Made by a program: the position numbers and the translations under genes. From NCBI GenBank assembly GCA_014208095.1, contig JACHMT010000003.1:372001-436000 (forward strand): a stretch of DNA of 64,000 bases, read 5' to 3'. Under the pieces are notes generated by a model. The model was not told the DNA's origin. It did no database searches and saw only the letters and a list, made by a program, of their open reading frames with translations. Source of the stretch: Actinospineispora eucalypti (GTDB taxonomy: Bacteria; Actinomycetota; Actinomycetes; Mycobacteriales; Pseudonocardiaceae). Of the stretch, positions 33,021 through 40,889 are shown piece by piece; position 1 is the stretch's first letter, and each line of letters begins with the position of its first letter.

Positions 33021-33746
33021 TTAGGCGGCAATCGGTTGCGCTACGTTCCAGATGCGTTCGAAGCTGGCGGCGTAGGTGTCGAACATGCCCCCGTGGTCGA
33101 CTCGATGCAGCTGAAGCACGGGGGCGTAGGCGGCGGCGATGCCGTGTATCTGTGTATTGATCAGCATCTGGTCGTCGGCTCTGAAGATGGAGTTGTAGAG
33201 CGCCGTGTCATGCTGGCGACCCTCGACGCCTTCGCTTTCCAGGAATGGGCGAAACAGGGCTAACGCGTTCCGGACCCGAGCGGCGACGGCGGTGCCGATG
33301 CCTTCCTCGGCACCGCGTTCGATCAGCCGGGACGAGCCGGGGTCACCGATTAGCACCCGAACCGAGACGCCGGCGTGTGCTCGTTCGGCGATCAGGCGCA
33401 TTAGCTCGACGTCTTCGGCGAGGAACAGCGCGGCGTAGGCGAGAATGCCGATCTCGTGTTCGGCGCCGGCGAAGAGCTGTTGCCATGCGGCTCGGGGTAC
33501 CGCGCTGCGATGGGGGTAGCTGGCCTTGATCTCGCGGTAGAGCTGGCCGCCGAGGTCGTCCGGGTCGGGCCAGAGGTCGCGCTCGTGCTGCCGTAGCAGG
33601 TCCGCGACGGCCCAGCGATGGCGCGGGTGCGGCACGCGGCCGGCGAGCCAGCGCTGCACCGTCTTCGGGTCGACGCCGAGCGCGCTGGCGACGTCGGTCT
33701 CCCGCAGCCGGGATTCGGCGAGTGCACGGCGTAGCGCGTCGTTCAC
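33021..33746 (-). CDS. XRE-family HTH regulator with PLD-like sensor domain (copy 1)
   Basis: 241 residues. HTH at 15-35 (RETDVASALGVDPKTVQRWL). The rest is a phospholipase-D-like domain: HEIGILAYAALFLAEDVELM, AGVSVRVLIGDP, and HDTALYNSIFRADDQMLIN, with the His-x4-Asn-Ser core of half an HKD site but no second half. It probably binds a ligand and does not cut phosphodiesters. Paralogue of 35694-36440, with which it brackets the GntR-HD-NUDIX genes. Its promoter has the shared GGACGTCTTGGGAC-type motif. Confidence 0.8.
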   Translation of the reverse strand: MNDALRRALAESRLRETDVASALGVDPKTVQRWLAGRVPHPRHRWAVADLLRQHERDLWPDPDDLGGQLYREIKASYPHRSAVPRAAWQQLFAGAEHEIGILAYAALFLAEDVELMRLIAERAHAGVSVRVLIGDPGSSRLIERGAEEGIGTAVAARVRNALALFRPFLESEGVEGRQHDTALYNSIFRADDQMLINTQIHGIAAAYAPVLQLHRVDHGGMFDTYAASFERIWNVAQPIAA

Positions 33747-33791
33747 GTCTCCTCCTCTGACTAGCGGGATTTCGCCACGCTAGCATAAGAA

Positions 33792-33805
33792 GTCCCAAGA
33801 CGTCC
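33792..33805 (-). promoter_or_regulatory. Shared operator motif, site A
   Basis: On the minus strand GGACGTCTTGGGAC. It matches site B (36455-36468) at 13 of 14 bases. It lies 46 bases before the first XRE gene and 68 bases before the GntR gene, in their divergent promoter. Confidence 0.6.
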
Positions 33806-33872
33806 TTAGGCGTGGTTCAGCCGCTCCGGACTCGCGGGGAGTCTTCACGGAGGCAGTCAATGAAGGAGGCAG

Positions 33873-34322
33873 GTGACCGGCAAGCGACCCAACTTCTTCG
33901 ATGCGTTGGCCCAGCCGCTCCGCGAGAGGATCCGCTCGGGGACGCTTGCGGCGGGGGATCTGCTTCCGTCGGAGACCGAACTCGCCCGCGACGCCGGGAC
34001 CAAGCGCTACTCCGTGCGCAAGGCGCTGAGTCTGCTGCGCGACGAGGGGTTGATCGAGGCGATCCCGGGCCGCGGCTGGGCCGTTGTGAGCGCGAAGCAG
34101 GCCCGCGGGGCGCTGCCCCGGTACCGGCAGATCGCCGCGGAGGTGCGCGACGCGATCGAGAGTGGACAGTTCGCGGTGGGTCTGCTCTTGCCGAGCGAGG
34201 CCGAGCTGACGGGTCGGTTCGGTGTTTCCCGGGCCACCGTTCGGCAAGCGCTCGACGTGCTGGAGCGGGACGGGTTGATCGAGACTCGTCCGGGCAAGGG
34301 CAGGTACGTCCTGCGCAACTGA
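33873..34322 (+). CDS. Tandem GntR-type winged-helix repressor (KorSA-like)
   Basis: 149 residues, GTG start behind GAAGGAGG. Two complete GntR winged helices in a row and no ligand domain: PLRERIRSGTLAAGDLLPSE (about 15-34) with KRYSVRKALSLLRDEGLIEA, then EVRDAIESGQFAVGLLLPSE with SRATVRQALDVLERDGLIET. GntR repressors of this simple kind (KorSA) keep transfer genes off in pSAM2-type elements. Here it lies next to HD and NUDIX genes and upstream of a transfer operon, so the same role is likely. Confidence 0.85.
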   Translation: MTGKRPNFFDALAQPLRERIRSGTLAAGDLLPSETELARDAGTKRYSVRKALSLLRDEGLIEAIPGRGWAVVSAKQARGALPRYRQIAAEVRDAIESGQFAVGLLLPSEAELTGRFGVSRATVRQALDVLERDGLIETRPGKGRYVLRN

Positions 34323-34331
34323 ACCGCGTTT

Positions 34332-34351
34332 CGACAGGTCCGTACCTGTCG
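34332..34351. promoter_or_regulatory. Palindromic operator before the HD gene
   Basis: CGACAGGTCCGTACCTGTCG: 8-base arms and a 4-base centre, ten bases after the GntR stop and 19 before the HD start. A TAGCCT -10-like box follows. It fits GntR-type half-sites and is the best candidate site for the tandem GntR. Confidence 0.6.
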
Positions 34352-34369
34352 CTAGTAGCCTTCCCGTAC

Positions 34370-34915
34370 ATGGGCAAGGTCGACCGAGCGTGCGCGCTGG
34401 CTCGATCACTGCTTGCCGAACCCCTGCCGCGCCGCTGGGCACACACGCAAGGGGTGGCGGCGACTGCCCGCCGGCTGACCGATGTCCTCGGCGAGCAGGC
34501 AGAGCTCATCGAGGCGGCCGCTTGGCTGCACGACATCGGGTACTCACCTGCCTTGGTAGAAACCGGCCTGCACGCCCTCGACGGTGCGCGCTATCTGCGT
34601 GACGTTGCGCGCGCCGAGCCGATGCTGTGCGGTCTGGTCGCGTACCACACGGGCGCCATTTATGAGGCCCAGGAACGTGGCCTCGAGTCCCAGTTGCTGG
34701 ATGAGTTCGACCCGCCGCCGACGGAGCTTTCGAAGGCGCTTACCTACTGCGACATCACCACCAGTCCGGATGGTCACGACATCGACGTTCGGGAGCGTCT
34801 GGACGACGTTCTGCGGCGCTACGGTCCGGACGATCCGGTGCATCGAACGATCCGCAAGGCCCGGGATTTCTACCTCGCGAGCGTGAGAGATATCGAGGCT
34901 CGGCTGGCGTCCTGA
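34370..34915 (+). CDS. HD-domain phosphohydrolase (Mdp-like)
   Basis: 181 residues. Metal ligands of an HD domain: His25 (RRWAHTQGVAATARRL), His54-Asp55 (EAAAWLHDIGYSPAL), and the later HALDGARYLRD and AYHTG segments. The likely activity is phosphate hydrolysis of a nucleotide. Actinomycete integrative elements carry an Mdp HD gene beside GntR and NUDIX genes, the arrangement found here. Probably transcribed from a leaderless promoter just after the palindrome. Confidence 0.82.
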   Translation: MGKVDRACALARSLLAEPLPRRWAHTQGVAATARRLTDVLGEQAELIEAAAWLHDIGYSPALVETGLHALDGARYLRDVARAEPMLCGLVAYHTGAIYEAQERGLESQLLDEFDPPPTELSKALTYCDITTSPDGHDIDVRERLDDVLRRYGPDDPVHRTIRKARDFYLASVRDIEARLAS

Positions 34916-34921
34916 TGTAGA

Positions 34922-34938
34922 GGGACGTTTGGGACGTT
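34922..34938 (+). promoter_or_regulatory. Shared operator motif, site C
   Basis: GGGACGTTTGGGACGTT, a direct repeat of GGGACGTT related to sites A and B (one base shorter in the middle). It lies 67 bases before the small gene at 35006. Confidence 0.5.
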
Positions 34939-35005
34939 CAGAACCGTCACGAAGAATCCACTGTGCGCGGTGTATAGGTGCTTTGCATCGTTGTCTCATC
35001 GCCAC

Positions 35006-35230
35006 ATGGCAGTAGACGAAGGGTTCGTACCCGCGCTGGTCGAGTTCATGCTCGTGTTCCCGACGGTCGTGGTGGCCACCGAGCACTCCCACCTGCGTGG
35101 ACCCTTGGGCTACTGCTCCGGCTGTTCCGGCGAGCTCCGGCATGTCCAGTACCCGTGCGTTCACGTGCGGAGCGCCCGCGAGGCTCGGGAGCGTCTCGGT
35201 TGGGGCGAAGGACGTCGTTACTCGATGTAG
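35006..35230 (+). CDS. Small conserved-looking protein with Cys pair
   Basis: 74 residues from ATG 35006. Contains CSGCSGELRH and a later Cys-Val-His, so a single zinc site is possible; the N-terminal half is hydrophobic (FVPALVEFMLVFPTVVVATE) and might be one membrane-associated helix. Overlaps the convergent NUDIX gene by 13 bases. Family unknown. Placement within the control module suggests co-regulation. Confidence 0.55.
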   Translation: MAVDEGFVPALVEFMLVFPTVVVATEHSHLRGPLGYCSGCSGELRHVQYPCVHVRSAREARERLGWGEGRRYSM

Positions 35231-35697
35231 GGCGTGCCGTCGAACACGAGGAACTGGCGAATTCGGCGTTGCTGCGCCGCGGTCATGGGCAACTCGGTGA
35301 TCTCCGAACGGGCGTGCCAGGCGACTTCGAGTGACTCCTCGCTGGTGGTCATTTCACCGCCGGCCACGCGTCCGGCGAAAAGGATCGAGAATTCCTGACG
35401 GACTTCGCCGTTGCTGGTGAACTCGACGACATTGCGTGGGTTGCTGAATACCCCGATGAGGCCGGTGATCTCGCAGATGATTCCGGTTTCTTCCCTGACT
35501 TCTCGCCGAGCCGCTTCGACGGGGGTTTCGCCGACTTCCTGGGCGCCACCGGGGATTGCCCAGAAGTCGTTGTCCGAGCGTCGGATCATCAGCAGTCGCC
35601 CGGAGTCGTCGGTTACCGCGACGGAGACGCCGGGAATGATTCGGGTGGCGGTGGGCGCGTTGGGATCGTCGAAATAGTCGATGCGCCGGCCGGTCAC
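35218..35697 (-). CDS. NUDIX hydrolase (Pif/Nud-like)
   Basis: 159 residues, GTG start overlapping the stop of the XRE gene upstream (GTGA), so one operon. The Nudix box fits the consensus: Gly51, Glu57, then RREVREETGI at 64-73. Substrates are nucleoside diphosphates linked to another group. In pSAM2-type elements Nudix proteins (Nud, Pif) belong to the transfer-control or immunity set; this would be the counterpart here. Confidence 0.88.
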   Translation of the reverse strand: MTGRRIDYFDDPNAPTATRIIPGVSVAVTDDSGRLLMIRRSDNDFWAIPGGAQEVGETPVEAARREVREETGIICEITGLIGVFSNPRNVVEFTSNGEVRQEFSILFAGRVAGGEMTTSEESLEVAWHARSEITELPMTAAQQRRIRQFLVFDGTPYIE

Positions 35698-36440
35698 GAG
35701 GCCGACTCTAGTGGCCTGGCGCTGGCCCAGACGGTTTCGAAACTTTCCTGGTAGAGGGCGACCATGTCGCCGCCAGGCACCTTCCGCAGGTGCATGGCCG
35801 GCGCGTTCGATCCGGCGACCCCGTACACGTGGGTGTTGACGATCAGGTCGTCGTCGGCGCGGAAGATCGATGTGTACAGGCAGGTCTCGTGAAGCCGGAA
35901 CTCGATCCCGGGTACACCCCGCAACGGGCGGAGCAGTGCGAGGACGTTGCGGATTCGAGCGGCGACCACCCCGGGCCCGGTGTCTTCTTCCTGCTCCCGG
36001 AGCGCGACGGCGGGGGAGTCCGGGTTGCTGATCAAGAGTCGGACCTGGACGCCGGCTTCCGCCTTGTCCCGAAACGCCCGAACCGTGCCGGAGTCTTCGG
36101 CGATGAACAGCCCGGCCATGGTGAGCATGTCGATCTCGTGCTCGGCGCCGGCGAAGTGTTGTGCCCACACGTCGCGGGGCATTGCCCACCGGTGCGGGTA
36201 GAGCGTGATGATCTCGCCCTTGGACGCCGCCGCCACCTGGTCGCGGGGGAGCGCGTCGGGCCAGAGGTACGCCTCGTCGTGCCCGAGCAGAGCGGCGACG
36301 GCGTAGCGGTACTTCCGGTACGGCGCTCGTCCACCGACCCAGCGTTCGGCGGTCTTGACGTCCACCCGCAGGTGCTCCGCGAGGTCCGCCGGAGTGAGCC
36401 CCTTCTTCAGTAAAGCCGCACGTAGACGCTCGTTCGACAA
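35694..36440 (-). CDS. XRE-family HTH regulator with PLD-like sensor domain (copy 2)
   Basis: 248 residues, same design as 33021-33746: HTH at 14-35 (LTPADLAEHLRVDVKTAERW), PLD-like part with HEIDMLTMAGLFIAEDSGTV, AGVQVRLLISNPDSP, and HETCLYTSIFRADDDLIVN (His retained, Asn-Ser changed to Thr-Ser). The two copies are clearly divergent, so the duplication is old. It is divergent from the transfer operon and first gene of an operon with the NUDIX hydrolase. Shared motif site B is 15 bases upstream. Confidence 0.8.
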   Translation of the reverse strand: MSNERLRAALLKKGLTPADLAEHLRVDVKTAERWVGGRAPYRKYRYAVAALLGHDEAYLWPDALPRDQVAAASKGEIITLYPHRWAMPRDVWAQHFAGAEHEIDMLTMAGLFIAEDSGTVRAFRDKAEAGVQVRLLISNPDSPAVALREQEEDTGPGVVAARIRNVLALLRPLRGVPGIEFRLHETCLYTSIFRADDDLIVNTHVYGVAGSNAPAMHLRKVPGGDMVALYQESFETVWASARPLESAS

Positions 36441-36454
36441 GCCCTCACCCCTCG

Positions 36455-36503
36455 GGACGTCCTGGGACGGCTTGGACTCTATGGGGACGTCATCAACACG
36501 TCC
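36455..36503. promoter_or_regulatory. Shared operator motif, site B, and adjacent inverted repeat
   Basis: GGACGTCCTGGGAC at 36455-36468, followed by GGACGT/ACGTCC arms at 36485-36503 (7-base centre). Both lie between the second XRE gene and the transfer operon, so the site could control both directions. Confidence 0.6.
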
Positions 36504-36584
36504 AGTCAGGTGGTGATGGCGTCACCCCCTCCTCGGCGAATCTCGAACCCGTCAGCAATACCCCCGTTCGAGAGGAGCCACCAA

Positions 36585-36746
36585 ATGATCAACGACCCGA
36601 TCGACGCCAACCTCCCGGGCTGCCGCTGCGGCGCCCGTGCCACCCGCCGGTGCGGCCAGGCGCAGTGCCGCAAGTGCCGCCGCCGCGACCGCTGGCACCG
36701 CCACCAGGACGGCACCCGCCGGCACCGCCGGGGTGATCAGTGGTGA
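36585..36746 (+). CDS. Small Cys-rich basic protein, first gene of transfer operon
   Basis: 53 residues, ATG behind AGAGGAG. Contains CRCGARATRRCGQAQCRKCR, a CxC-x7-C-x4-CxxC arrangement able to bind zinc, and a His/Arg-rich end. Overlaps the next gene. Small proteins of this sort are frequent first genes of actinomycete spread/transfer operons. Function unknown. Confidence 0.65.
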   Translation: MINDPIDANLPGCRCGARATRRCGQAQCRKCRRRDRWHRHQDGTRRHRRGDQW

Positions 36747-37006
36747 AGCGACGCACGGTCCAAGCCACCCACGGACGCAGCGGTCCGTTCTCCCGATCCC
36801 ACGTGCTGGAGCTGGACGGGATCGGACTCCGGTCGGGCGACCACTACACGCGGCTGATGCCGGTGTCGGAAGCCGTAAGCGGCGCGTTCCGGCTGGCCAT
36901 GCTGCCGATCCGGCTCACCGCGCTCGCCGTGCTGTGGGCGACCGCCACGCCAACGCGGCTGATCGTCACCGCCGCCATCGCCACCGTCGTCGGACTCAAC
37001 CTCTGA
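36743..37006 (+). CDS. Small membrane protein of transfer operon
   Basis: 87 residues; GTG start overlaps the previous stop (GTGA). Basic N-terminus, one or two hydrophobic helices at the end (AMLPIRLTALAVLWATATPT, LIVTAAIATVVGLNL). Spd-like by position; no family signature. Confidence 0.65.
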   Translation: MKRRTVQATHGRSGPFSRSHVLELDGIGLRSGDHYTRLMPVSEAVSGAFRLAMLPIRLTALAVLWATATPTRLIVTAAIATVVGLNL

Positions 37007-37019
37007 AAGGAACCCCGCC

Positions 37020-37802
37020 ATGAGCAGACGTACGACCGAGCGTGACTTGTGGTCGATGTCCGGCATGACTATCGCGGCGACCTCCGCCGCTGTGGCCAGC
37101 TTCTCCGGGCTGCGCGGGCTGGCGGCGGCTGCCGGATGGCCGGAGCACCTGGCGTGGCTGCTGCCGGTGACGGTGGATGCCTACGCGATGACATCGACCA
37201 GGCTGTGGCTTGCCGGCCGGGCTCGACATACGCGGACGCGCCGGTTCGCCGCCGCGAACGCGTTGGGCGCGATCGCCGGCAGCGTGGTCGGCAACGCGAT
37301 CTACCACGCGTTGAGTACCGGACTGCTGACCGTGACGTGGCCGATCGTGGTCAGCGTCGGCGCCGTCCCGGCGGCGGTACTAGGCCTGATCGCCCACCTG
37401 CACGCACTGCACACCGGCGTCGATGCGCCCGAGGTCGACCTGCCGGACGTCCCAGAGGCCGGCGAACAGGCCGTACCGGAGGCCGAGAAGAGGGACGTAC
37501 CGGCGCCGCGGGTCGGGGACCGGCCGGGAGCCAAGGCCCGGACCGCGCCCGGACGAGCAAACCCCACCCGCCGCCCGGCCCGAAGGCGCGCCAAGCACCG
37601 AACCGAGTCCGAACTGCTGGACGCGGCCCGCGCCGCCGACCACCGCCACCGGGTCAAGCACGGCCGGCCCATCAGCCGCGATGCCCTGCGCGCCGCCCTC
37701 AAGATCAGCGGCTCGCGCGCCACCGAACTCCGCCGGCGCCTCGCCGCGAGCGCCCCGGCGGCCCATGCTCCCGACGAGAAGGAGGTTGCCAACCAGCGAT
37801 GA
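37020..37802 (+). CDS. DUF2637 membrane protein (Spd-like)
   Basis: 260 residues. N-terminal membrane domain with about four helices: AAVASFSGLRGLAAAAGWPE, LAWLLPVTVDAYAMTSTRLW (the DUF2637 signature), and FAAANALGAIAGSVVGNAIY. A Pro/Glu-rich linker leads to a basic helix-turn-helix-like end (GRPISRDALRAALKISGSRA). DUF2637 proteins are markers of actinomycete conjugative elements and are encoded beside TraB. Good AAAGGAA site 10 bases before ATG. Confidence 0.85.
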   Translation: MSRRTTERDLWSMSGMTIAATSAAVASFSGLRGLAAAAGWPEHLAWLLPVTVDAYAMTSTRLWLAGRARHTRTRRFAAANALGAIAGSVVGNAIYHALSTGLLTVTWPIVVSVGAVPAAVLGLIAHLHALHTGVDAPEVDLPDVPEAGEQAVPEAEKRDVPAPRVGDRPGAKARTAPGRANPTRRPARRRAKHRTESELLDAARAADHRHRVKHGRPISRDALRAALKISGSRATELRRRLAASAPAAHAPDEKEVANQR

Positions 37803-38122
37803 CGAACCGACAGAAACCCCTGATCAACCTGGAGGTTGTCCAAGCCCACTTCCACCGCGCGTGCCACACCCGCCACCCGATCGATCTCTGGCACGCCACC
37901 GCGGACATCCCGGTCCTGCTCGCCGAACTGCACCGCACCCGATCCCTACTCGCCCTGACCCGGATGACCTCGGCAAACCTTCTTGCCGCCGCCCGCGCCA
38001 CCCTCACCGCCGCCCGGGACGGGGACCCGGAAGCCCTGTACTACCTGGTCGACGAACTCGCCGCGCAGGGCGAACTACCACCGAACGAAGCCGACCCGGC
38101 CGACGGAGAGGAGGACCGATGA
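37799..38122 (+). CDS. Small helical protein of transfer operon
   Basis: 107 residues; ATGA overlaps at both ends tie it to the genes before and after. Helical and acidic at the end (ALYYLVDELAAQGELPPNEA). No family recognised. Confidence 0.68.
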   Translation: MTNRQKPLINLEVVQAHFHRACHTRHPIDLWHATADIPVLLAELHRTRSLLALTRMTSANLLAAARATLTAARDGDPEALYYLVDELAAQGELPPNEADPADGEEDR

Positions 38123-40179
38123 ACCAGGACCACGAGTTGATCGAGTCCACCCCAGTCGTGGTCGAGGACCGCCGTCCCGAGGCGCCGCCGGACGTCGTCC
38201 CGGGCACCACGCTCGGGAGCACCGACCTGCCGCCGCGCCCGTTCGACCGGCGCCCGATAGTGCCCACCTGGATCCGTGATGCCAGGCAGCGCAAGGCGTT
38301 CGTGCGCTGGCTGGCCGCCTATGCCTGGCACACCTCGGCCTTCCACACCGTCCGGCTGCCGAAGTACCTGGCGCGCATCGTCCTGCAGGCGCCGCTCGGT
38401 GCGGGCCGGGCGATCGCGGCGCTTTTCCGATGGGTGACCGACGCCGAGGGCCGGCCGCTGCGGCTGTCCGCGATCGAGCGCGGCGACGTCACCGGATACA
38501 TGTCGCTGTCGCGGCAGCGCAACAACCGGGTCCGGCTCCGGCTCACCACCACCGCGAGCCTGGCCGCGTGTGCCGTCTCCGCGCTGGGCGTCGCCGGCGT
38601 GCTCTGGCCTCGCTTGTCATGGGCCGTGCTCGCCCTGATGGTCGCGCTGGCCGGATGGCACGGGCGTCGGGAGAACCGGCCGTTCCTGGACCCGGCCGTG
38701 GTCGTGCAGCGCGCCCGCAAGCTCACGCCCGACCTGGTGACGCACGCGTTCCAGGCGGCCGGGCTGGGCAAGGAGGACAACCCGGTCACCTTCCCGCGGC
38801 CGATCTGTCGCGACGGCGACGGCTGGCTGGCGCTGGTCGACCTGCCGTACGGGAGAAAGGCCGCCGACGCGCTGAAGAAGCACCAGGACATCGCTGCCGC
38901 CTTGGACGTCGACGAGGTACAGGTGTTCCTCGATCGCATCCGGGGCGAAGGCGGATCGGCCCGGCGGGTCGCGCTTTGGGTGGCCGACGTGGACGTCTTC
39001 GCCCAGAAACCGGCCGTCACCGCGCTGGCCAAAGCGGACCAGGTGGACTTCTGGAAGGGTTTCCGGTTCGGCCAGGACGCCCGCAAACGGCCGGTACGAC
39101 TGGCCATGGTGTGGTCGTCCCTACTGGTCGGCGCCATCCCTCGGATGGGCAAGACGTTCGCCGCCCGGCTGCCGGCTGCGGCGGCCGCACTCGATCCGTG
39201 GGTGCAGCTGTTCGTGTTCGACGGCAAGGGCGGCAAGGACTGGCAGCCGTTCGAACTGGTCGCGCATCGCTACGGCTCCGGCGCCCGTACAGCGGTGGTC
39301 GAGCACCTGGTGCACGTGTTGCACGAGCTGGTCGAGGACATGAACGACCGGTATGAGCGGCTGCGCGAGCTGCCCAACGACCTGTGCCCGGAGGGCAAAC
39401 TCACTCCCGCCATCGCCCGGAACAAGCAGCTGGGGATGCCGCTGCGGCTGGTGTGTGTCGACGAGGTGCAGCGCTACTTGGAGCACCCCGACCACGGCAA
39501 GACGGTTCTGGAGCTGCTCACCGACTTGGTGAAGGTCGGGCCGGCGGTCGGCATCATGCTCGTGCTGGCCACCCAGAAGCCGGACGCGAAGGTGATGCCG
39601 GACAGCCTGCGCGGGCAGCTCGGCATCCGGTTCGCCATGAAGGTGATGAACTGGCAATCCTCGGACACCATCCTCGGCGCCGGCGCCTACCCCGACCTGG
39701 ACGCGTCCAAGCTACTGCGCGCCCACAAGGGCGTGGGCATCCTGCTCGGCTCCGACGACGGCGCGCTGACCGAGTTCGGCGGGCAGATCATCCGCACCGA
39801 CCTGATGGACCTGCCCACCCTGCAGAAGATCTGCGAACGCGGCCGAGAACTGCGGATCACCGCCGGCACCCTGTCCGGGGTCGCGGACGGCGGCGACTAC
39901 ATCGTCGAGCACCCGGCGCCCCGTCTGCTGGATGACGTGCTGGCCGTGTTCACCGAGGACGAGGCCCGGTTGTGGTCGGAGACGGTGATCGCTCGGCTCG
40001 CCGAGGCGAATCCGGACGCCTACGACGGCTGGAGTCCGACCGACCTGGCTACCTGTCTCAAACCCTATGGCGTCACGACCGGGCAGGTATGGGGCCAGAC
40101 ACCGGACGGACGAGGCGCCAACCGGCGCGGAATCAGCCGCGAAGCCGTCCTGGAAGCCCTCGCGGCCGGCTGCGATTGA
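38119..40179 (+). CDS. FtsK/SpoIIIE-type conjugal DNA translocase (TraB-like)
   Basis: 686 residues. An N-terminal region with two membrane helices (about 138-180, LAACAVSALGVAGVLWPRLSW region), then a RecA-like motor: Walker A GAIPRMGKT at 338-346, Walker B LVCVDEVQ at about 444-451, sensor segment IMLVLATQKPDAKVMPDSLR. The C-terminal winged helix (about 625-686, TDLATCLKPYGVTTGQVWGQ) corresponds to the TraB gamma domain, which reads 8-base transfer repeats. Single-protein transfer of double-stranded DNA between mycelia is the known role. Repeats directly after the gene may be its target. Confidence 0.92.
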   Translation: MNQDHELIESTPVVVEDRRPEAPPDVVPGTTLGSTDLPPRPFDRRPIVPTWIRDARQRKAFVRWLAAYAWHTSAFHTVRLPKYLARIVLQAPLGAGRAIAALFRWVTDAEGRPLRLSAIERGDVTGYMSLSRQRNNRVRLRLTTTASLAACAVSALGVAGVLWPRLSWAVLALMVALAGWHGRRENRPFLDPAVVVQRARKLTPDLVTHAFQAAGLGKEDNPVTFPRPICRDGDGWLALVDLPYGRKAADALKKHQDIAAALDVDEVQVFLDRIRGEGGSARRVALWVADVDVFAQKPAVTALAKADQVDFWKGFRFGQDARKRPVRLAMVWSSLLVGAIPRMGKTFAARLPAAAAALDPWVQLFVFDGKGGKDWQPFELVAHRYGSGARTAVVEHLVHVLHELVEDMNDRYERLRELPNDLCPEGKLTPAIARNKQLGMPLRLVCVDEVQRYLEHPDHGKTVLELLTDLVKVGPAVGIMLVLATQKPDAKVMPDSLRGQLGIRFAMKVMNWQSSDTILGAGAYPDLDASKLLRAHKGVGILLGSDDGALTEFGGQIIRTDLMDLPTLQKICERGRELRITAGTLSGVADGGDYIVEHPAPRLLDDVLAVFTEDEARLWSETVIARLAEANPDAYDGWSPTDLATCLKPYGVTTGQVWGQTPDGRGANRRGISREAVLEALAAGCD

Positions 40180-40188
40180 CCACCGCAA

Positions 40189-40277
40189 ACCCGCTAGCGA
40201 CCCGCTAGACCAAGCGCCCGGCCTGCTAGGTCTAGCGGTCGGCACTAGGCCGCTGACCAGCGCACTAGCGGTCTAGC
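40189..40277. repeat. Cluster of CTAG-centred repeats, possible clt (transfer locus)
   Basis: ACCCGCTAGC (40189-40198), ACCCGCTAGACC (40200-40211), GGTCTAGCGGT (40229-40239, inverted) and ACTAGCGGTCTAGC (40264-40277). They start ten bases after the translocase stop. CTAG is scarce in high-GC genomes, so five copies in 90 bases stand out. TraB-type proteins bind short repeats near their own gene. Confidence 0.55.
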
Positions 40278-40334
40278 ACCGTGGTGCGCGGAAACTGCTT
40301 GGTCGCGGGGGCGGCAACATCGGAGACTGGCCGC

Positions 40335-40712
40335 ATGCGCCGCAACATCAGCTCCGGTGGGCCGTTCGAGGACGTGTACGGGTACTGCCGGGCCGTGCGG
40401 GTGGACAACCAGGTGCACGTCGCCGGCACCACCGCCCAGCCGCCGCACCTGGACGACACCGACGCCTACGGGCAGGCCCGCGCCGCGCTGGCCATCATCG
40501 AGCGGGCGCTGCGCGAGGCCGGGTCCAGCGTCGAGGCGGTGGTGCGCACCGTCACCTACGTGACCGACATCGACGACGCCGCATTGGTGGCCAAGGCGCA
40601 CCGGGAGGTCTTCGGCGAGATCCGCCCGGCGGCCACGCTGGTGGAGGTGTCGCGGCTGATCGACCCCCGGATGAAGGTGGAGATCGAGGCCTACGCGATC
40701 GACCCGAGCTGA
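40335..40712 (+). CDS. RidA-family (YjgF/YER057c/UK114) protein
   Basis: 125 residues. Family pattern: GYCRAVRVDNQVHVAGTTAQ, YGQARAALAIIERALREAGS, VRTVTYVTDIDDAALVAKAH, and RPAATLVEVSRLIDPRMKVE. The conserved Arg (RPAATLVEVS) that holds the imine is present. RidA hydrolyses reactive enamine/imine products of PLP enzymes; YjgF homologues with a variant C-terminus have other roles. Followed by a rho-independent terminator. Confidence 0.88.
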   Translation: MRRNISSGGPFEDVYGYCRAVRVDNQVHVAGTTAQPPHLDDTDAYGQARAALAIIERALREAGSSVEAVVRTVTYVTDIDDAALVAKAHREVFGEIRPAATLVEVSRLIDPRMKVEIEAYAIDPS

Positions 40713-40785
40713 CGGTGCCCGTGCGGCCGGCGAGCGCGAACCGGATCGGAGAACGGTAACCGCACGGCCGATGAAAGACTACCGA

Positions 40786-40815
40786 CGCGCCAGATTTCAT
40801 TGGCGCGAGATTTTT
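40786..40815 (+). terminator. Rho-independent terminator after the RidA-family gene
   Basis: CGCGCCA/TGGCGCG stem with 8-base loop, followed by AGATTTTT. It separates the RidA-family gene from the response-regulator gene. Confidence 0.75.
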
Positions 40816-40889
40816 GTACATTATTCCGTCAGCAAATTTCGCACAAAGAATAGTTTGCAAACCGGACTCGATTGAGTTCTGATATTCCA

